Positions 1-12,100 of a stretch of 64,000 bases of DNA are shown in pieces (position 1 is the stretch's first letter; the number at the start of each line of letters is the position of its first letter). A program made the translations under genes and the position numbers. The notes beneath the pieces are model-generated. The model did no database searches, was not told the origin of the DNA, and saw only the letters and a program-made list of their open reading frames with translations. The DNA lies in contig NC_081824.1 in the NCBI RefSeq assembly GCF_030867095.1, positions 238,974,719-239,038,718 on the forward strand, given 5' to 3'. The DNA is from Alligator mississippiensis (taxonomy: Eukaryota; Chordata; Crocodylia; Alligatoridae).

Positions 1-304
1 ACCTAATCTCACATGCTGTCACTCACTCATGCCCACACCCCCATCTCCCTCTCTCACTCCTACTAGCTTACAGCTAGACTCACACTTAGTCATTCACAAA
101 CACATGAGCATTGCTTCACTCATGCGCTCACTCATTCACAGCTATGACCTCAAAGTTACACTCTTACAAACATTCACACATACATTCACAAGAATTCAAT
201 CACTCATGCACTCTCACTCTGTCTCTGTGACATATAGTAGCTAACAATAATAGTCTCACACTCAGTCTTGCACACTTACACACTCATATGCATGACTCAC
301 TCAA
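1..304. repeat. Degenerate CA/CT-rich minisatellite, block 1
   Basis: The block is built from variants of TCACTCACTCA, CATTCACA and TACTAGCTCACAGT. The TACTAGCTCA landmark recurs every 85-115 bp in later blocks, which gives the rough unit length. Open frames here are only Ser/His/Thr-rich translations of the repeat and are not genes. The array starts before the window. Confidence 0.85.
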
Positions 305-1098
305 AAATTGGGATTCAACGTAGACAAATGCAGGGTGCTGCACCTTGGGAGAAGGAATCCACAGCATACATACAGGCTGGGGAGTTCCCTTCTTGAAAGC
401 ACAGAGGCGGAAAGGGATCTCGGAGTTATTATTGACTCCAAGATGAACATGAACCACCAATGCCAGACCTCAGCCAGCAAGGCCAGCCATACCTTGTCAT
501 GCATCCAAAGATGCATCTTAAGCTGGTCCATAGAGGTGATCCTCCCCCTCTATGTGACTTTGGTCAGGCCGCAGTTGGAGTACTGCGTCCGGTACTGGGC
601 ACCACACTTCAAAAGGGATGTGGCCAGCCTGGAGAGGGTTCAGAGGAGGGCCACCCGCTTGGTGAGAGGGCAGCAGGACAGGCCCTATGAGGAGAGACTG
701 AAGGACCTGAACCTGTTCAGCCTCAGCAAGAGGAGGCTGAGGGGGGACCTGGTGGCTGCGTACAAGCTCATCAGGGGAGATCAACAGCAAATAGGCAGAG
801 CCCTTTTCTCCCCAGCACCACCTGGGGTGACAAGGAACAATGGTCATAAGCTGATGGAGAATAGGTTTAGGTTGGAGATCAGAAGGCGATATTTTACAGT
901 TAGGGTGGCCAAAATCTGGAACCAACTTCCCAGGGAAGTGGTCCTCGCCCCTACCTTGGGCATATTCAAGAGGAAGTTGGACGATCACCTGTCTGGGGTC
1001 TTGTGAACCCAGCATTCATTCCTGCCTGTGGCAGGGGGTCAGGCTAGATGATCTGTTCAGGTCCCTCCTGACCCTAGCTACTATGAAACTATGAATAG
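305..1098 (+). mobile_element. CR1 LINE, 3' part of ORF2 plus 3' UTR
   Basis: A 232-codon frame (308-1006) starts inside the reverse transcriptase region at GFNVDKCRVLHLGRRN and runs through the CR1 C-terminal block (YWAPHFKRDV, ERVQRRATRLVRG, FSLSKRRLRGDLVAAYKL) to its natural stop. About 90 bp of 3' UTR follows and ends in a short ACTATGAA repeat, the usual CR1 end. The element is truncated at the 5' end and lies inside the minisatellite. It is almost identical to the CR1 at 26284-28080, so both belong to one young subfamily. The codons are open, but without endonuclease and the RT core it cannot move by itself. Confidence 0.92.
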
Positions 1099-1919
1099 CT
1101 CACAATCACACTCTCAGGCTCACTCATTTGCAAACACAAACATTTGCATGCTTTCATTAACTCATGCACTCTCACCCTCCTTCACTCACATGTACTAGCT
1201 CACAGTAGCACTCTCACATTAACTCCTTTGCATGCAGGCACTTGTGTGCACTTTCACACTCCTAAACTAGCTCACATACTAGCTCAAAGTTGCACTCTCC
1301 CACTTATTCACACACACGCAAACATTCACTTGCACACATTCACCATCCCTTACTCACTCACACCTACTAGCTCAGAGTTACGCGCTTACACTCACTCATT
1401 CACAAACACTCACAAGCATTCACCAGCTCATGCACTCTGACCCACTCACACACTCAATTATCTGTACAATAACACACTCATGTGCAATCACTCACTAATG
1501 CACTCTCACCCCATCACTCAGTCACACTCTCCCACTTACTTATTCACACACACACACACTTGCACACATTCAGTCATTCATGCCCCCCATAATTTGCTCA
1601 CAACTACTAGTACACAGTCACACTCACACACTGAGTCATACACACACCATTGTGAATGCATTCTTTCACTCATGCATTCTTATCTGCCCTCCAACCTACT
1701 AGCTCTCACTTGTGCTCTCACACTCATTCTTTCACACACACACACACACACACATTCACTCAAGCATACTCATCCCCCTCACTCACTCACACCCACTAGC
1801 TCACAGTCATACTCTCACACTTGCACTCATTCACACACTTACGCTCACATGTATTCAGTTACTCATGTTCTCTCACACCTACTAGCTCACAGTCACACTC
1901 TCACACATTCATAGACACA
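1099..1919. repeat. Degenerate CA/CT-rich minisatellite, block 2
   Basis: This is the same array as 1-304, resumed after the CR1 insertion. TACTAGCTC-like landmarks at about 1366, 1606, 1698, 1794 and 1880 show units of roughly 86-96 bp where they are evenly spaced. It includes a short (CA)n run at about 1735-1754. Confidence 0.85.
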
Positions 1920-2385
1920 GGGGTGTAGGTTGTAGCCATGTTGGTCTAAGGACATAGGCAGACAAGGTTCCTTGGATAAATTTGATATATTTTATTAGAC
2001 CAACCCAAATAGTTGAAGAATAGTTATTAAGCAAGCTTTTGGGTTCAAAAACACTTCGTCAGGCTAAGGAAGTTTCAGCAGTCGGTGTGTGCTTTTCCTG
2101 GATGGAATGAAAAGTAAAGAAACCAGGGGCTGGGCTGGGCTGGGCTGGGGAGTCAGTTGCCAGGCAGATTGTAATGTATCAAAAATACAATGTCTATGGT
2201 TAGTCCCTGATCTCTAGTATCCAGCAGGTTGATGAAATGGAGCTCATAGGCTCGTCTCTGGGAAGTGTTGTGTAAGTTTCCCTTGAGGATCAGGACTGAG
2301 AGATTGGAGAGAGAGTGGCCCTCCTGTGAGAAATGTGCCCCCACCGGTAATTGGGTATTTTTGTCTTTGATAGATTTCCGGTGTG
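1920..2385 (-). mobile_element. Penelope-like element, 5'-truncated 3' end
   Basis: Read on the minus strand, 2404-2153 encodes a GIY-YIG endonuclease C-terminal signature (PVGAHFSQEGHSLSNLSVL, then RRAYELHFINLLDT and GLTID), typical of Penelope-like retroelements. Downstream lies a 3' tail with the motifs CAAGCTTTTGGG (plus-strand sense), TTGGTCTAATAAAATATATC and CCTTGTCTGCC, related to the tails at 37655 and 43455. The insert is flanked by the identical 14-mer CATTCATAGACACA at 1906-1919 and 2386-2399, a clear target duplication in the minisatellite. A short GGGCT repeat sits at about 2128-2150. The copy lacks the reverse transcriptase and is inactive. Confidence 0.82.
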
Positions 2386-2959
2386 CATTCATAGACACAC
2401 ACATTCACTCATTCACATTCTCTCAGACCCCCTTCATTCTCTCACACTGACTAGCTCACAGTGGTACTCAGGCACTCACTCACACCCATACACTTGCACT
2501 CACTTCTATGCATTCATGAACTCTCAGCTTCTCTCAGTCACTGACAATGAATAGCTCACTGTCTCACTCACAGCTACTCATTCACACCCAAGCACTCATG
2601 CACACATTCACTCACTCATGCACTCTCACCCTCCCTCACTTGTTCACACAGATTATTCATAGTCACACTCACTTATTTGCACCTGTACATAATTGCATGG
2701 GCATTCACTCACTCATGTACTGTCACTCCCCCACTCACTCACACCTACTAGCTCACAGTCACACTCTCACACTGACTCATTCACACACACACACACTTGT
2801 GCACATTCACTCTTGCATGCGCTGTCAACACCCATTGACTCACTGACCTGCAAGCTCAGTCTCACTTTCATTCACACAAACACACTCATACACATTCACT
2901 CATTCAGGCACTCTCATGAGCTTGCCCATTTAATTGCCCTGATGCTAAGGGTGTATACA
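2386..2959. repeat. Degenerate CA/CT-rich minisatellite, block 3
   Basis: This continues the same array after the Penelope-like insertion and begins with the second copy of the 14-bp target duplication. It has landmark TACTAGCTCA at about 2738 and a variant at 2448. Confidence 0.83.
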
Positions 2960-3001
2960 TAGCTCAAAACCTCCCTTTATACCAGCCTTGCAGCTGGCAT
3001 C

Positions 3002-3361
3002 CATTGGCAATGTGTAGAGGGTGCACATGGGTGCACATGCAACCCCTGAGATTGGCGGTGCACCCCCTGCAATTGGCCACTGCCGACGCTACCAGCAGCG
3101 CCTGCAGGAGGTCACCACTCGCTACACCCCCCTCTTGCTGCTGACAGCGCCGATGGCATCTGTGGGCAGTCCTCGATCGCTGCTGGCCACTGCTGATGCT
3201 GCCAGCAGCATCTGTGGGTGGTCGCCAATGACTGGTCGGTGCTTGCAACCCCCTGCCACCGCTATGGCCACAGCTGGCTGTGGGAGCTCCCCGTTCACTG
3301 CCACCACTGCCTATGGGTGGTTGCCTTGTCCCCCCAGCCTCTGGGAGCATGCAGCGTTCAT
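3002..3361 (+). mobile_element. Unidentified CATTGGC-type element, copy 1 (360 bp)
   Basis: It starts CATTGGCAATGTGTAG and ends ...CAGCCTCTGGGAGCATGCAGCGTTCAT. The 9-mer GCTGGCATC occurs directly on both sides (2993-3001 and 3362-3370), the pattern of a target-site duplication. The interior is GC-rich with repeated GCYACTGCTGAYGCTGCCAGC motifs. No coding potential, poly-A tail or obvious terminal inverted repeat is visible. Related copies lie at 16968, 19028 and 38882. Orientation is arbitrary. Confidence 0.65.
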
Positions 3362-3394
3362 GCTGGCATCCATGGCCTAACACCTGGCCTAAGC

Positions 3395-3790
3395 TTACTT
3401 GGCCTATCACCCGGCCTACATTCCCATGCCCCCACACTAGAGTTCTCATTCCCGTGCCCTCACACTGGGACACTCAGTCCAGTGCCTCACATCAGGACTC
3501 TCACTCCCATGCCCTCACACTGGGGCTCGCAATCCCTGTGCCCTCATGTCGGGACTCTCAATCCCCATGCTCTTGCACTGGGCTCTCAATCCCACCCTTT
3601 GGATTGGGACCCCTCACTGGGACTCTCTATCCCACGCCCCACACTGGGGCCTCATCCATGTCCAACACTGGGCCTCAATACCCCTACCCCTGGAGCCTCT
3701 CACATCCAGCTCCTTCTTGGGGCTCAGAATCTCACCCCCCTAAAACCTTACACCCGGCTCTTTCATAAGCCTCAGCCCTCACTGTGGACC
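3395..3790. repeat. Short-unit minisatellite (about 35-40 bp)
   Basis: About ten diverged tandem units have the theme CACACTGGGACTCTCAATCCC followed by ATGCCCT. They translate to Pro/Ser/Leu-rich frames in all registers, as expected of a repeat. They are distinct in unit from the surrounding TCACTCA array. Confidence 0.75.
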
Positions 3791-3959
3791 TAGGCCCTGT
3801 CTCAAGCCCCTTTACACTATCTTACAGCCACACTTAGTTATTCACAAATGCACGAGCATTGTTTTACTCATGCACTCACACACTCGCTCGCTCACTGCTC
3901 CTACCTCAAAGTTGCATTCTCACACTGAGGCATTCATGCCTGCATACATTCTGTTTCAT

Positions 3960-4396
3960 GCCCTTTGCTTTTTTCTCAGGGTGTGCTCCCCTAGCCTTTC
4001 CCCTCCATGGGGTAGCCCACAAAGCAGTGGGGCTGAGGCTTTCTGGCACCCCATACTCACCCTTCGCTAGGGAGGCACAGGTGTGGCATTTCCTGGAAGC
4101 TGCCTTGCCATGAGCAGCCCCACCACACCATGAAACCCCAGCAGGGTGCAGTTTTAGGTCATGCCTCAGGACCAGGAGCCTCCAACATTCCCATAGCTCC
4201 TGCCCTTACCTCCAAGAAGTTGTGTAAGCAGCAGCTCCAGCCAGGCAATGTTGCCTGCGGCAAAGTGCTGACCCTACTGCTCTTATGTCTAGCAGCTGGG
4301 CCAACTTCCTAGGCAGCCTCCTGCTGGCCGTGTGACTCCTGACTGGGAGTGCAGCCACCTGCAGGCTGCTTTGCTGCTTACCCACACCCCTTTTAG
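3960..4396 (-). mobile_element. Fossil LTR fragment, related to the solo LTR at 12278
   Basis: The reverse complement shares a stretch with 12400-12600 of this window: GGAGGTAAGGGCAGGAGCT, then GAGGCTCCTGGTCCTG, CATGACCTAAAA and TGCACCCTGCTG in the same order. This marks it as a diverged copy of the same LTR family. No internal viral genes are attached. The ends are blurred by the minisatellite on both sides. Confidence 0.65.
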
Positions 4397-4749
4397 TGAC
4401 AAGCACAACCTGTACATTGTCACACTTACTAGTTCACACTTACTAGTTCAGTTATATTCGTACACTTACTCATTCACAGACACACAGATTTGTACACATT
4501 GACACACGTATGCACTTTCATCCCCTCTTGCTCACACCTGTTAGTTGACATGTGTACTCACATTCACTCATTCACTCAAACACTCATATGCGTTCATTCA
4601 CTCATGCATTCTCACCCCCATCACTTGCTACAAACTGCTATCTCAGTCACACTCCCATACTCACTCATTCACACATGCATGCACATTCACTCACACACTC
4701 TCAATCTCCCTCACTCTCTCACGCCTACTAGCTCACAGTCTCTCTCTCC

Positions 4750-4799
<50 letters not shown>

Positions 4800-5455
4800 T
4801 AGAATTGCTCACATACTCTTCCTCTCTCACTTACTCACACCTACTAGCTCAGTCACTTTCTCAATCACTCATTCACAGATACACATTCGCACACATTCAC
4901 TTAGTAATGCCCTCTCACACTGCCCTCACTCTCTCAGACTGACTAGGTCACAGTGGCACTCAGACACTCACTCATTCGCATCCAGACACTTGCTCTCATA
5001 TTCACACACTCATATACTCTCACCCTCACTTGCTCATAAACACTACTCACAGTTGCATGTACACTCACTCATTTGCACACACACACACACAGCGTGATAT
5101 ACACATTGACTCACTCATGCACACTTACCTCCCACTCAGTAACATATAATAGTCAGACTCTCACACTTACTCATTTACACACACATATTCACTCACCCAC
5201 ACAGTCTCACTCTCTCTCAAAAACTCTCACCTACTAGCTTAGAGAGACAATCTCAGGCTCACTCATTCACCACACACAATCACATGTGCATTCCTTTACT
5301 CATGCACTCTCAAGCCCTCTCACTCCTACTAACTCAGTCACATTCTTACACTCAGTCATTCTCACACACACACACTCACCTGCTTTCACTCACACATGCA
5401 CTCTGACCACCCCCTGACTCACTCACATCTATCAGCTTACAGTTGTTGGCAATGG
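4397..5455. repeat. Degenerate CA/CT-rich minisatellite, block 4, with (CA)n
   Basis: This is the last and longest block of the array, with TACTAGCTCA-type landmarks at about 4728, 4842, 4942, 5233 and 5320 (spacing about 90-115 bp apart from gaps). It contains a pure CT/CA microsatellite at about 4742-4797. It stops abruptly at about 5455, where AT-rich single-copy sequence begins. Confidence 0.85.
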
Positions 5456-6699
5456 ATTTACAAATCAGTCCTCATACCTTTTTCTGCATGGGCCCAACCA
5501 TGACACTGTTCAAGAACAGACAAATTTGATTGATACATACTGAAAGCAAATAAAACTAATGTGAGCAATAATACTTATTTACTAGTGCTAGGGTTTCACA
5601 AGACATGGTACACCTGTTAGGTACACAAATTCCACTTTTGGTTCTTTCTTGAAGAACATCAGCAGTCTTGGAGGTTTGGGGACAATTCTCCGTGACCCTC
5701 CCCCCCGCCCAACAGGGATGGTGAAATGGGCCATTGGTGCATTCTCCACCCCCAGTGACCTCAGGATCCCACCTTTTATATTCTCTTTCTCCTGATCACT
5801 TCATTTCTGAGTACTGTTGATTGGTTTTCCTGTGGTCATCATGCTGTTCACATTTTGCTCTGTCAGCATAATCCTTTGTTTTCCTAAACCATCACATGCA
5901 TACATCTTAATTTGACCTTTTACTGGTATCTCAATTTGGGCATTTCTAGTCTCCTAATTTGGTCATTCCACCAAAAGCAGGATTTTTTCAGCAAGCTACA
6001 GCTGGTCATTGTGACCTGATGCTAATTCTGCATGTTCATATCTTGTTATGAGTTTTCAGGGAACATAGTGCTGCATGTTTTCAATTTCCCAGGCTATATA
6101 TGCCTGTTTGTCTGATACAATGATGTGAATGTGAATCTTTACCACAAACAGACTTTAGAAACCCATTCACTCTTGCCATTCCCCTGGACCATTAACCTAA
6201 TGCAAGCCAGTTTCTAAAAGCAAATTTCCAAATGTCATTCTTTATCCATCAGTCCTGTCCTTGAAGGTATTAAACCTTCATATCAAAATTAGAGCATAAT
6301 CAAGAAAATTACCTGGAATGTTTAATGGGATTATGGGAAGGACATCTACCAGTCATCCTGGGAAAAGTATGATGGCATTCATGATCATGGGTTCCAATGA
6401 GCTGGACATTGCGAAGAACTTTTAACCATAGTTGAATGTTACCCATGCTCCCTCCAATTTGGCCTTTTGCCTCAGCATCTTGTAACCCAGCAACTGGGGA
6501 AGCTGGCTGGGGCCTGAGGGCACAAGGATGTGTTGGAGGAAGACCTGGAGTGCCTGCTGACTGATAGGCATTCCTGGTGGGGCTTCCCCCAATACCTTCC
6601 CCTCCCTCAGTCTGGGCAGGAGGGTGGATAGGTGGGGAGGTGGGGGGGAACAGAGCATGCCTGGGGCACAGCAGTGGAGGGGCACTGCTGGCCCCCCAC
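5456..6699. other. Unassigned AT-rich non-coding stretch
   Basis: No gene, splice-bounded exon or known repeat was recognised. Composition is ordinary and AT-rich up to about 6420, then GC-rich towards the fold-back that follows. Short frames lack conserved motifs. Confidence 0.5.
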
Positions 6700-7530
6700 C
6701 TCAGCTCACTCTGTGCCCACTCCCAGGAGCAGGGTGGGGGTGGGGCAGCAGTGCCTCTCTGTGGGCCGCACACGTGCCACCCACCCAGGAAGCAAGGGGA
6801 GCTCACATGTGGCAGCCACCACCACCACTGCACCGCTGCTGCTGCACCTTGCACCACTTGTCTGCAGCCGGTGGTGGGAAAGCCACACGGGATGTGGGGC
6901 ATGGTGGTGTGGTGGTGGCTGCTGCATGTGAGCTCTGCCTCCTTCCTGGCCGAGCAGGCATGTAAGGCCTGCAGAGGGGCACTGCTGTCCTCACCCCTGC
7001 TCTGGGTAACTGGCACAGGGCATGGTGGCGGTGGTGTAGTGGTGCTGGTGGCTGCCACTGTGTGTGAGCAGAGGTGCAGTGTGGGGGCAGCTGCCAGCAG
7101 CAGTGTGGTGGCAGCGGGCGGCAGTGCGGTGCCAGCCACCACCAGCAGCAGCAGCGTGGTGGTAGTGGCAGCCACCATGTGCCAGCACCACTGCACTGCC
7201 ACTGCCACACCCCACACCACTTGCTGGAGTAGAGCCAGGGGGTGAGGGCAGTGGTGCCCCTCTGCGAGCTGCACATGCCCACCCAGCTGGGGAGGAAGGG
7301 GGGCTTGTATGCAGTGGCCACCACCATACTACTGCATCCTTTGCAGCTTTCCTGCCGCTGGCTGCTGGCAAGCAGCGTGAGGGGTGGTGGCAACAGTGCA
7401 GTGGTGGTGGTGGCTGCTGCATGCATCCCCCCCATGCCTTCCAGCTGGGCAGCATGTGTGTGGCCCAGAGAGGGGCACTGCTGCCCTCACTCCTGAGCTC
7501 TGCTCTTGGGAGCAGGCACAGAGTGAGTCA
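6700..7530. repeat. Large GC-rich imperfect palindrome (fold-back)
   Basis: The segment at about 6705-7065 reappears in reverse complement at about 7160-7525, leaving a loop of about 95 bp. Matched blocks include CTCACTCTGTGCC with GGCACAGAGTGAG, and AGCCACCACCACCACTGCAC with GTGCAGTGGTGGTGGTGGCT. Each arm is itself partly self-complementary: GCAGCAGTGCCTCT at 6750 faces AGAGGGGCACTGCTG near 6975. Frames up to 321 codons exist on both strands but are low-complexity and symmetric, so they are products of the palindrome. It resembles the GC-rich fold-backs at 36480 and 39445. Confidence 0.75.
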
Positions 7531-9115
7531 AGGTGGGGAACTGGGGGGGGGGGGGGGAAGGGGGGGCAGGGTGCACCATGGTGTGTCCACCCACACACAC
7601 CTGCCTGCTGGGGGCAGGTGTATGTCTGTGTGTGTGTTTTTGTCTGTGTGTCTGTGCCTGTGCCTGCATGTGTGGGGCTGGGGGGCTGTTGTGGGGGGAG
7701 TAAGGGGCACGAGCAGGACTGGGGAGGCTGTATGGGGGAGTGAGGGGCACTAGCAGGGCTGTGGGGGGGAGGGGGCTGTGGGGGCCTTTAGTTTTTATCA
7801 CAGATTTGGGGTTTTTTTATCAGAGAGTTTATGACTTTTAATCAGGGAAAACCAGGATCCCTTCTCATCACCAGGCCCCCTGGCCCCTTTGTACTCAAGC
7901 TGTGGCCACACATGGACCTTTGGCTTATCCATTCCAAGACTCTGGCCCCACCTTGGGCCAGTTCAGATCTCCAGACACTCCAGGCTTTAGCAGTCTCTGC
8001 AGTGGTTTCTCCTGTACCTTTTGACCCCTGGCCCCACGTCTGAATTGCCAGGCCCCTTGGTCTCTCAGGGATCCTCCAGATCCTTTCTGGGCTATGGGCT
8101 CCTGGGCCCCTTGGTCTCCAGCTGTGTCCCTTGGATTTTGACCCCTCCCTGGGTCCTGGCCTCACTCCTGGGCCAGTGAGACCTGGCCCCCTGGCCCTGC
8201 TAACACTTGCCCCTCCTGAGCTTCAGACCTCTCATCTGCTGTCTTCCTTGGCTTCACTCAGAGCTTCTGGACCCATCTGGTCCCACTCTTTCTCCTGGCC
8301 TCTCTTTTGGCCTCAACATTTATTCTATAGGTCTCCCTTAACTTGTAGCCTTTCTTCCTTTTAAGAGGACTTTCATAACTTTGATGGCACTGCCTTAACC
8401 ATGTCCTTCCCAATCCATGCTCATCTCCAGCAGTGGTCCCTTCTGGTCTTTCTTTATGAGCAACCAATTTGCCAAAGCTCTAACTTTTCTTTGACAACAA
8501 AGCTACTGTCTCTGCAGCCTGTTCTACATTTATCCCAGTGAACCCTGTTTTTCAGGGTTCCTTTTCATAACAACTAGATCCATCAGCAAACCACATGCAA
8601 TCTTTTGGGAACCCTGTTAGTTCTAAAAAGAACTTCAAAGTCCTTGTGTCTGAAAGAGCAGGTGACTCAATGATAAGACCCATTTTTCCCCTGGGTTGAG
8701 ACTTCTCCTGCTTAAAATAACTTCTAAGAAAAAAACACCCTTTGTTTACACAGCTGCGCTCTAACTGCCTCTAAACACTTCCCTGCTTTAAAAATCTGTT
8801 AATTGTCATTGCTAAGCTTTCTTCTACTTTCTAGGATGTCCACTCTATTCTTAGGAGGAGGGGTGAGGGCGGTCAAAAGCAACCTTCTGACACTAGCATT
8901 TTCAAAATACTTGAAAGTTGCTTCCACTTACAATTATAGCAGCCTCTCTGTCTTATTTACTTACTTATTTTTCTCCCGAAGGGGTAATAGGATGATCTGA
9001 CCACCTTCTGGTCGCACAGTCCCAGCCAAGCACTTGTATGTCAGTCAGTATTGATGGCTTGAATATGATATTTAGAAGTTTGCTTTTAGGAATTGGCTTG
9101 TAGGTAAAGTAGATA
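7531..9115. other. Unassigned stretch with G-run and GT-rich DNA
   Basis: It begins with a 15-G run (7543-7557) and GTGTGTCTGTG repeats up to about 7800. After that come CTGGCCCC-rich DNA and then AT-richer sequence without a recognisable gene. A minus-strand stretch near 8450-8640 faintly recalls a retroviral RNase H motif; it was judged too weak to call. Confidence 0.45.
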
Positions 9116-12100
9116 TTGCAGGGGAATGGTCCAGCAAAGAGACAGGACATGGACACCAAAGAGGTTGGGAGCTGGAGGCTTGTGAATTCTGGCAGCAATC
9201 AGAGATCTTCACCTTCACCTGCAGTGGTTCATCTGGAGAACAGATATGCAGCCCTAACAGCAGAGATGGAGGATCATGTTCCAACAGCAGCAGAAGATAG
9301 GTCAGGCCTCATCAAGGTGGGAAGGACTGAGATGACCACCACCAAGAAGAAGTGATGGGTGGTGGTGGCTGGAGACTCTCTTCTGCAGGGGACAGTGGGA
9401 GCCATCTGCTGACCTGACCTGTTGTCTCAGGAGGTCTGCTGCTTGTCCAGATCTGAGATGTCACAGAGGGACTACTGTGGCTCTTCCAGCCCTCTGACTA
9501 CTACCCCCCTCTACTCATTCATGTGGGCACCAATGATACTGCCAGGAGACACCCTGAGTGTCCCAAAAGTGACTATAGGGCTTTGGGTGCAAGGGTGACA
9601 GGGTCTGAGGCTCAGGTTGTGTTCTCATCAATCCTTTCAGTCGAGGGAAAGGGCCGAGGAAGGAGCAGGTGTATCCTGCAGATCAACACCTGGCTGTGCA
9701 GGTGGTGTTGGCAGCAGGGCTTTGGCTTCTTTGACCATGGGATGTTCTTTCAAGAAGAAGGATTGCTCAGAAGAGATGGGATCCACCTGATGAAGAGAGG
9801 GAAGAGAGTCTTTGCAGACAGGCTCACTGTGAGAAGGGCTAGTGAGGAGGGCTTTAAATTAGGTTCACTAGGAGATGGAGACCAGAGCCCTGAGGTAAGT
9901 GGGGAAGAGAGAGATCTGAAGGAAGAGCAAGCAGGAGGGGGCAACAGGGAAGGTGCACTCATACTTCCTGAGAAATCAGGACAATCAACTAGTTACCTCA
10001 GGTGCCTGTACACAAATGCATGGAGCCTGGGAAACAAGCAGAAAGAACTGGAACTCCTCACACAGTCAAGGAACTATGACATGATTGGAATAACAGAGAC
10101 TTGGTGGGATAGCTCGCATGACTGAAGCACTGCCATGGGTACAAACTGTTCAGGAAGGAGAGACAGGGGAGAAGAGGAGGAGGAGTTGCACTTTATGTAA
10201 AAAAGCTCCCGTATGAAGCTGGAGATAGGCCTGTGGAGAGCCTCTGGGTTAGTGTCAGAAGGGAAAGCAACAAGGGTGATGTTGTGGTGTGTCTGCTATA
10301 GATCACCAGACCAGGAGGAAGTGATAGATGAGGCTTTCTTCAAACAGCTAATGAAAATATCCCAGTCACAGGCCCTGGTTCTCATGGGGGACTTCAGCCA
10401 CCCTGACATCTTCTGGGAGGGTAATAAAGCAGTGCTCAGGCAATCCAGGAAGTTTTTGGAGAGTCTTGGGGACAGCTTTCTGGTGCAAGTGCTAGAGCGG
10501 CCAACTAGGGGTCATGCCCTTCTTGACCTGCTACTCACAAACAGGGAAGAATTGGTGGGGAATGTACTAGTGAATGGCAGCTTGGGCAGCAGTGACCACG
10601 AGATGACTGAGTTCAGGATCCTGAAGAAAGGAAGGCTGGAAAGCAGCAGAGTAACAACCCTGAACTTTAGAAAAGCAGACTTTGACTCGCTCAGGGAATT
10701 TATGGGCAGGATCTCCTGGGAAGCCAGACTGAGGAGAAGAGTCCAGGAGAGCTGGCTGTACTTTAAAGAAGCTTTACTGAGAGTGCAGGAACAAACCATC
10801 CTGATGCACAGGAAGGCTAGTAAGTATGGCAGAAAACCAGATTATCTTAGCAGGGAAATCTTTGGAAAACTAAATCACAAAAAAGAAGTTTGTAAGAAGT
10901 GGAAACTTGGACAAATAACTAGGGAAGAATATAAGAGTATTACTCAGGCATGCAGGGATGAAGTCAGGAAGACCAAAGTGCAATTGGAGTTGCAGCTAGC
11001 AAGGGATTTGAAGAGTAACCAGAAGGGTTTCTACAAGTATTTTGGTAGCAAAAGGTGGATCAGGGAAAGTGTGAGTTCCCTACTGAATAGGGGAGGCAGA
11101 AAAGGCTGAAGTGGTCAATGCCTTTTTTGCCTTAGTTTTCACAGGCAAGGTCATCTCCCAGACTACTGCACCAAGTAGCACAGTTTGGGGAGGAGGTGAG
11201 CAGCACTCAGAAGTGAAAGAACAGGTTAGGGACTGCTTAAAAAAGCTGGACGTGTACAAGTCCATGGGGCCAGATGATACATCCAAGTGTTCTGAGGGAG
11301 TTGGATGATGTGATTGCAGAGCCATTGGCCATCATCTTTGAAAATTCATGGCTATCAGGAGAAGTCCTGGATGAATGGAAAAGGGCAAACACAGTGCCCA
11401 TATTTAAGAAAGGGAACTTCAGACCAGTCAACCTCACCTCAGTCCCTGGAAAAATCATGGAGCAGATCCTCAGGGAATCTATTTCTAAGCACTTGGAGGA
11501 AAAAAAGTTGATTAGGAACAGTCAGCATAGACTCACCAGGGGCAAGTCATGCCTGACTGACCTGATTGGTGAGATGATTGGCTCTGTGGATGCAGGGAGA
11601 GTGGTGCATATGGTGTACCTCGATTTTAGGAAGGCATTTGATACAGTCTCTCACAACATTTTGCAGGCAAGCAAAGGAAGTACTGCCTGGATGAATGGGA
11701 CTGTAAAGTGGATAGAAAACTGGCTAGAGCATCAGGCTCAGAGAGTAGTAATCAATGGCTCAATGTCTAATTGGCAGCCCATATCAAGAGGAGTGCCCCA
11801 GGGCTCGGTCATGTCCCAATGTGCTCCAGTTTTGTTCAATGTCTTCATCAACAACCTGGAAGATGGCATAGAGTGCACTCTCAGCAAGTCTGCAGATGAC
11901 ACCAAGCTGGGGGGAGTAGTAGATACGCTGGAGGGTAGGACTAGGATTTAGAGTGACCTAAATAAATTGGAGGATTGGGCCAAAAGGAATCTCATGAGGT
12001 TCAACGACAAGTGCAAAGTCCTGCATGGAGGACAGAATAATCCAATGCACCAGGAAAGGCTGGGGATTGACTGGCTGAGCAGCAGCTCTGCAGAAAAGGA

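Noticed and set aside
29-1914. Ser/His/Thr-rich reading frames of 60-144 codons
   Set aside because: They are translations of the TCACTCA minisatellite in whatever frame lacks a stop, with no motif and no splice context.
6309-7274. 321-codon minus-strand frame
   Set aside because: It lies in the GC-rich palindrome, is low in complexity and competes with several equally long frames on both strands.
8380-8640. Minus-strand WFADGSS, a faint resemblance to a retroviral RNase H block
   Set aside because: Only one short motif is visible and no neighbouring pol, gag or env signature supports it; it could be chance.
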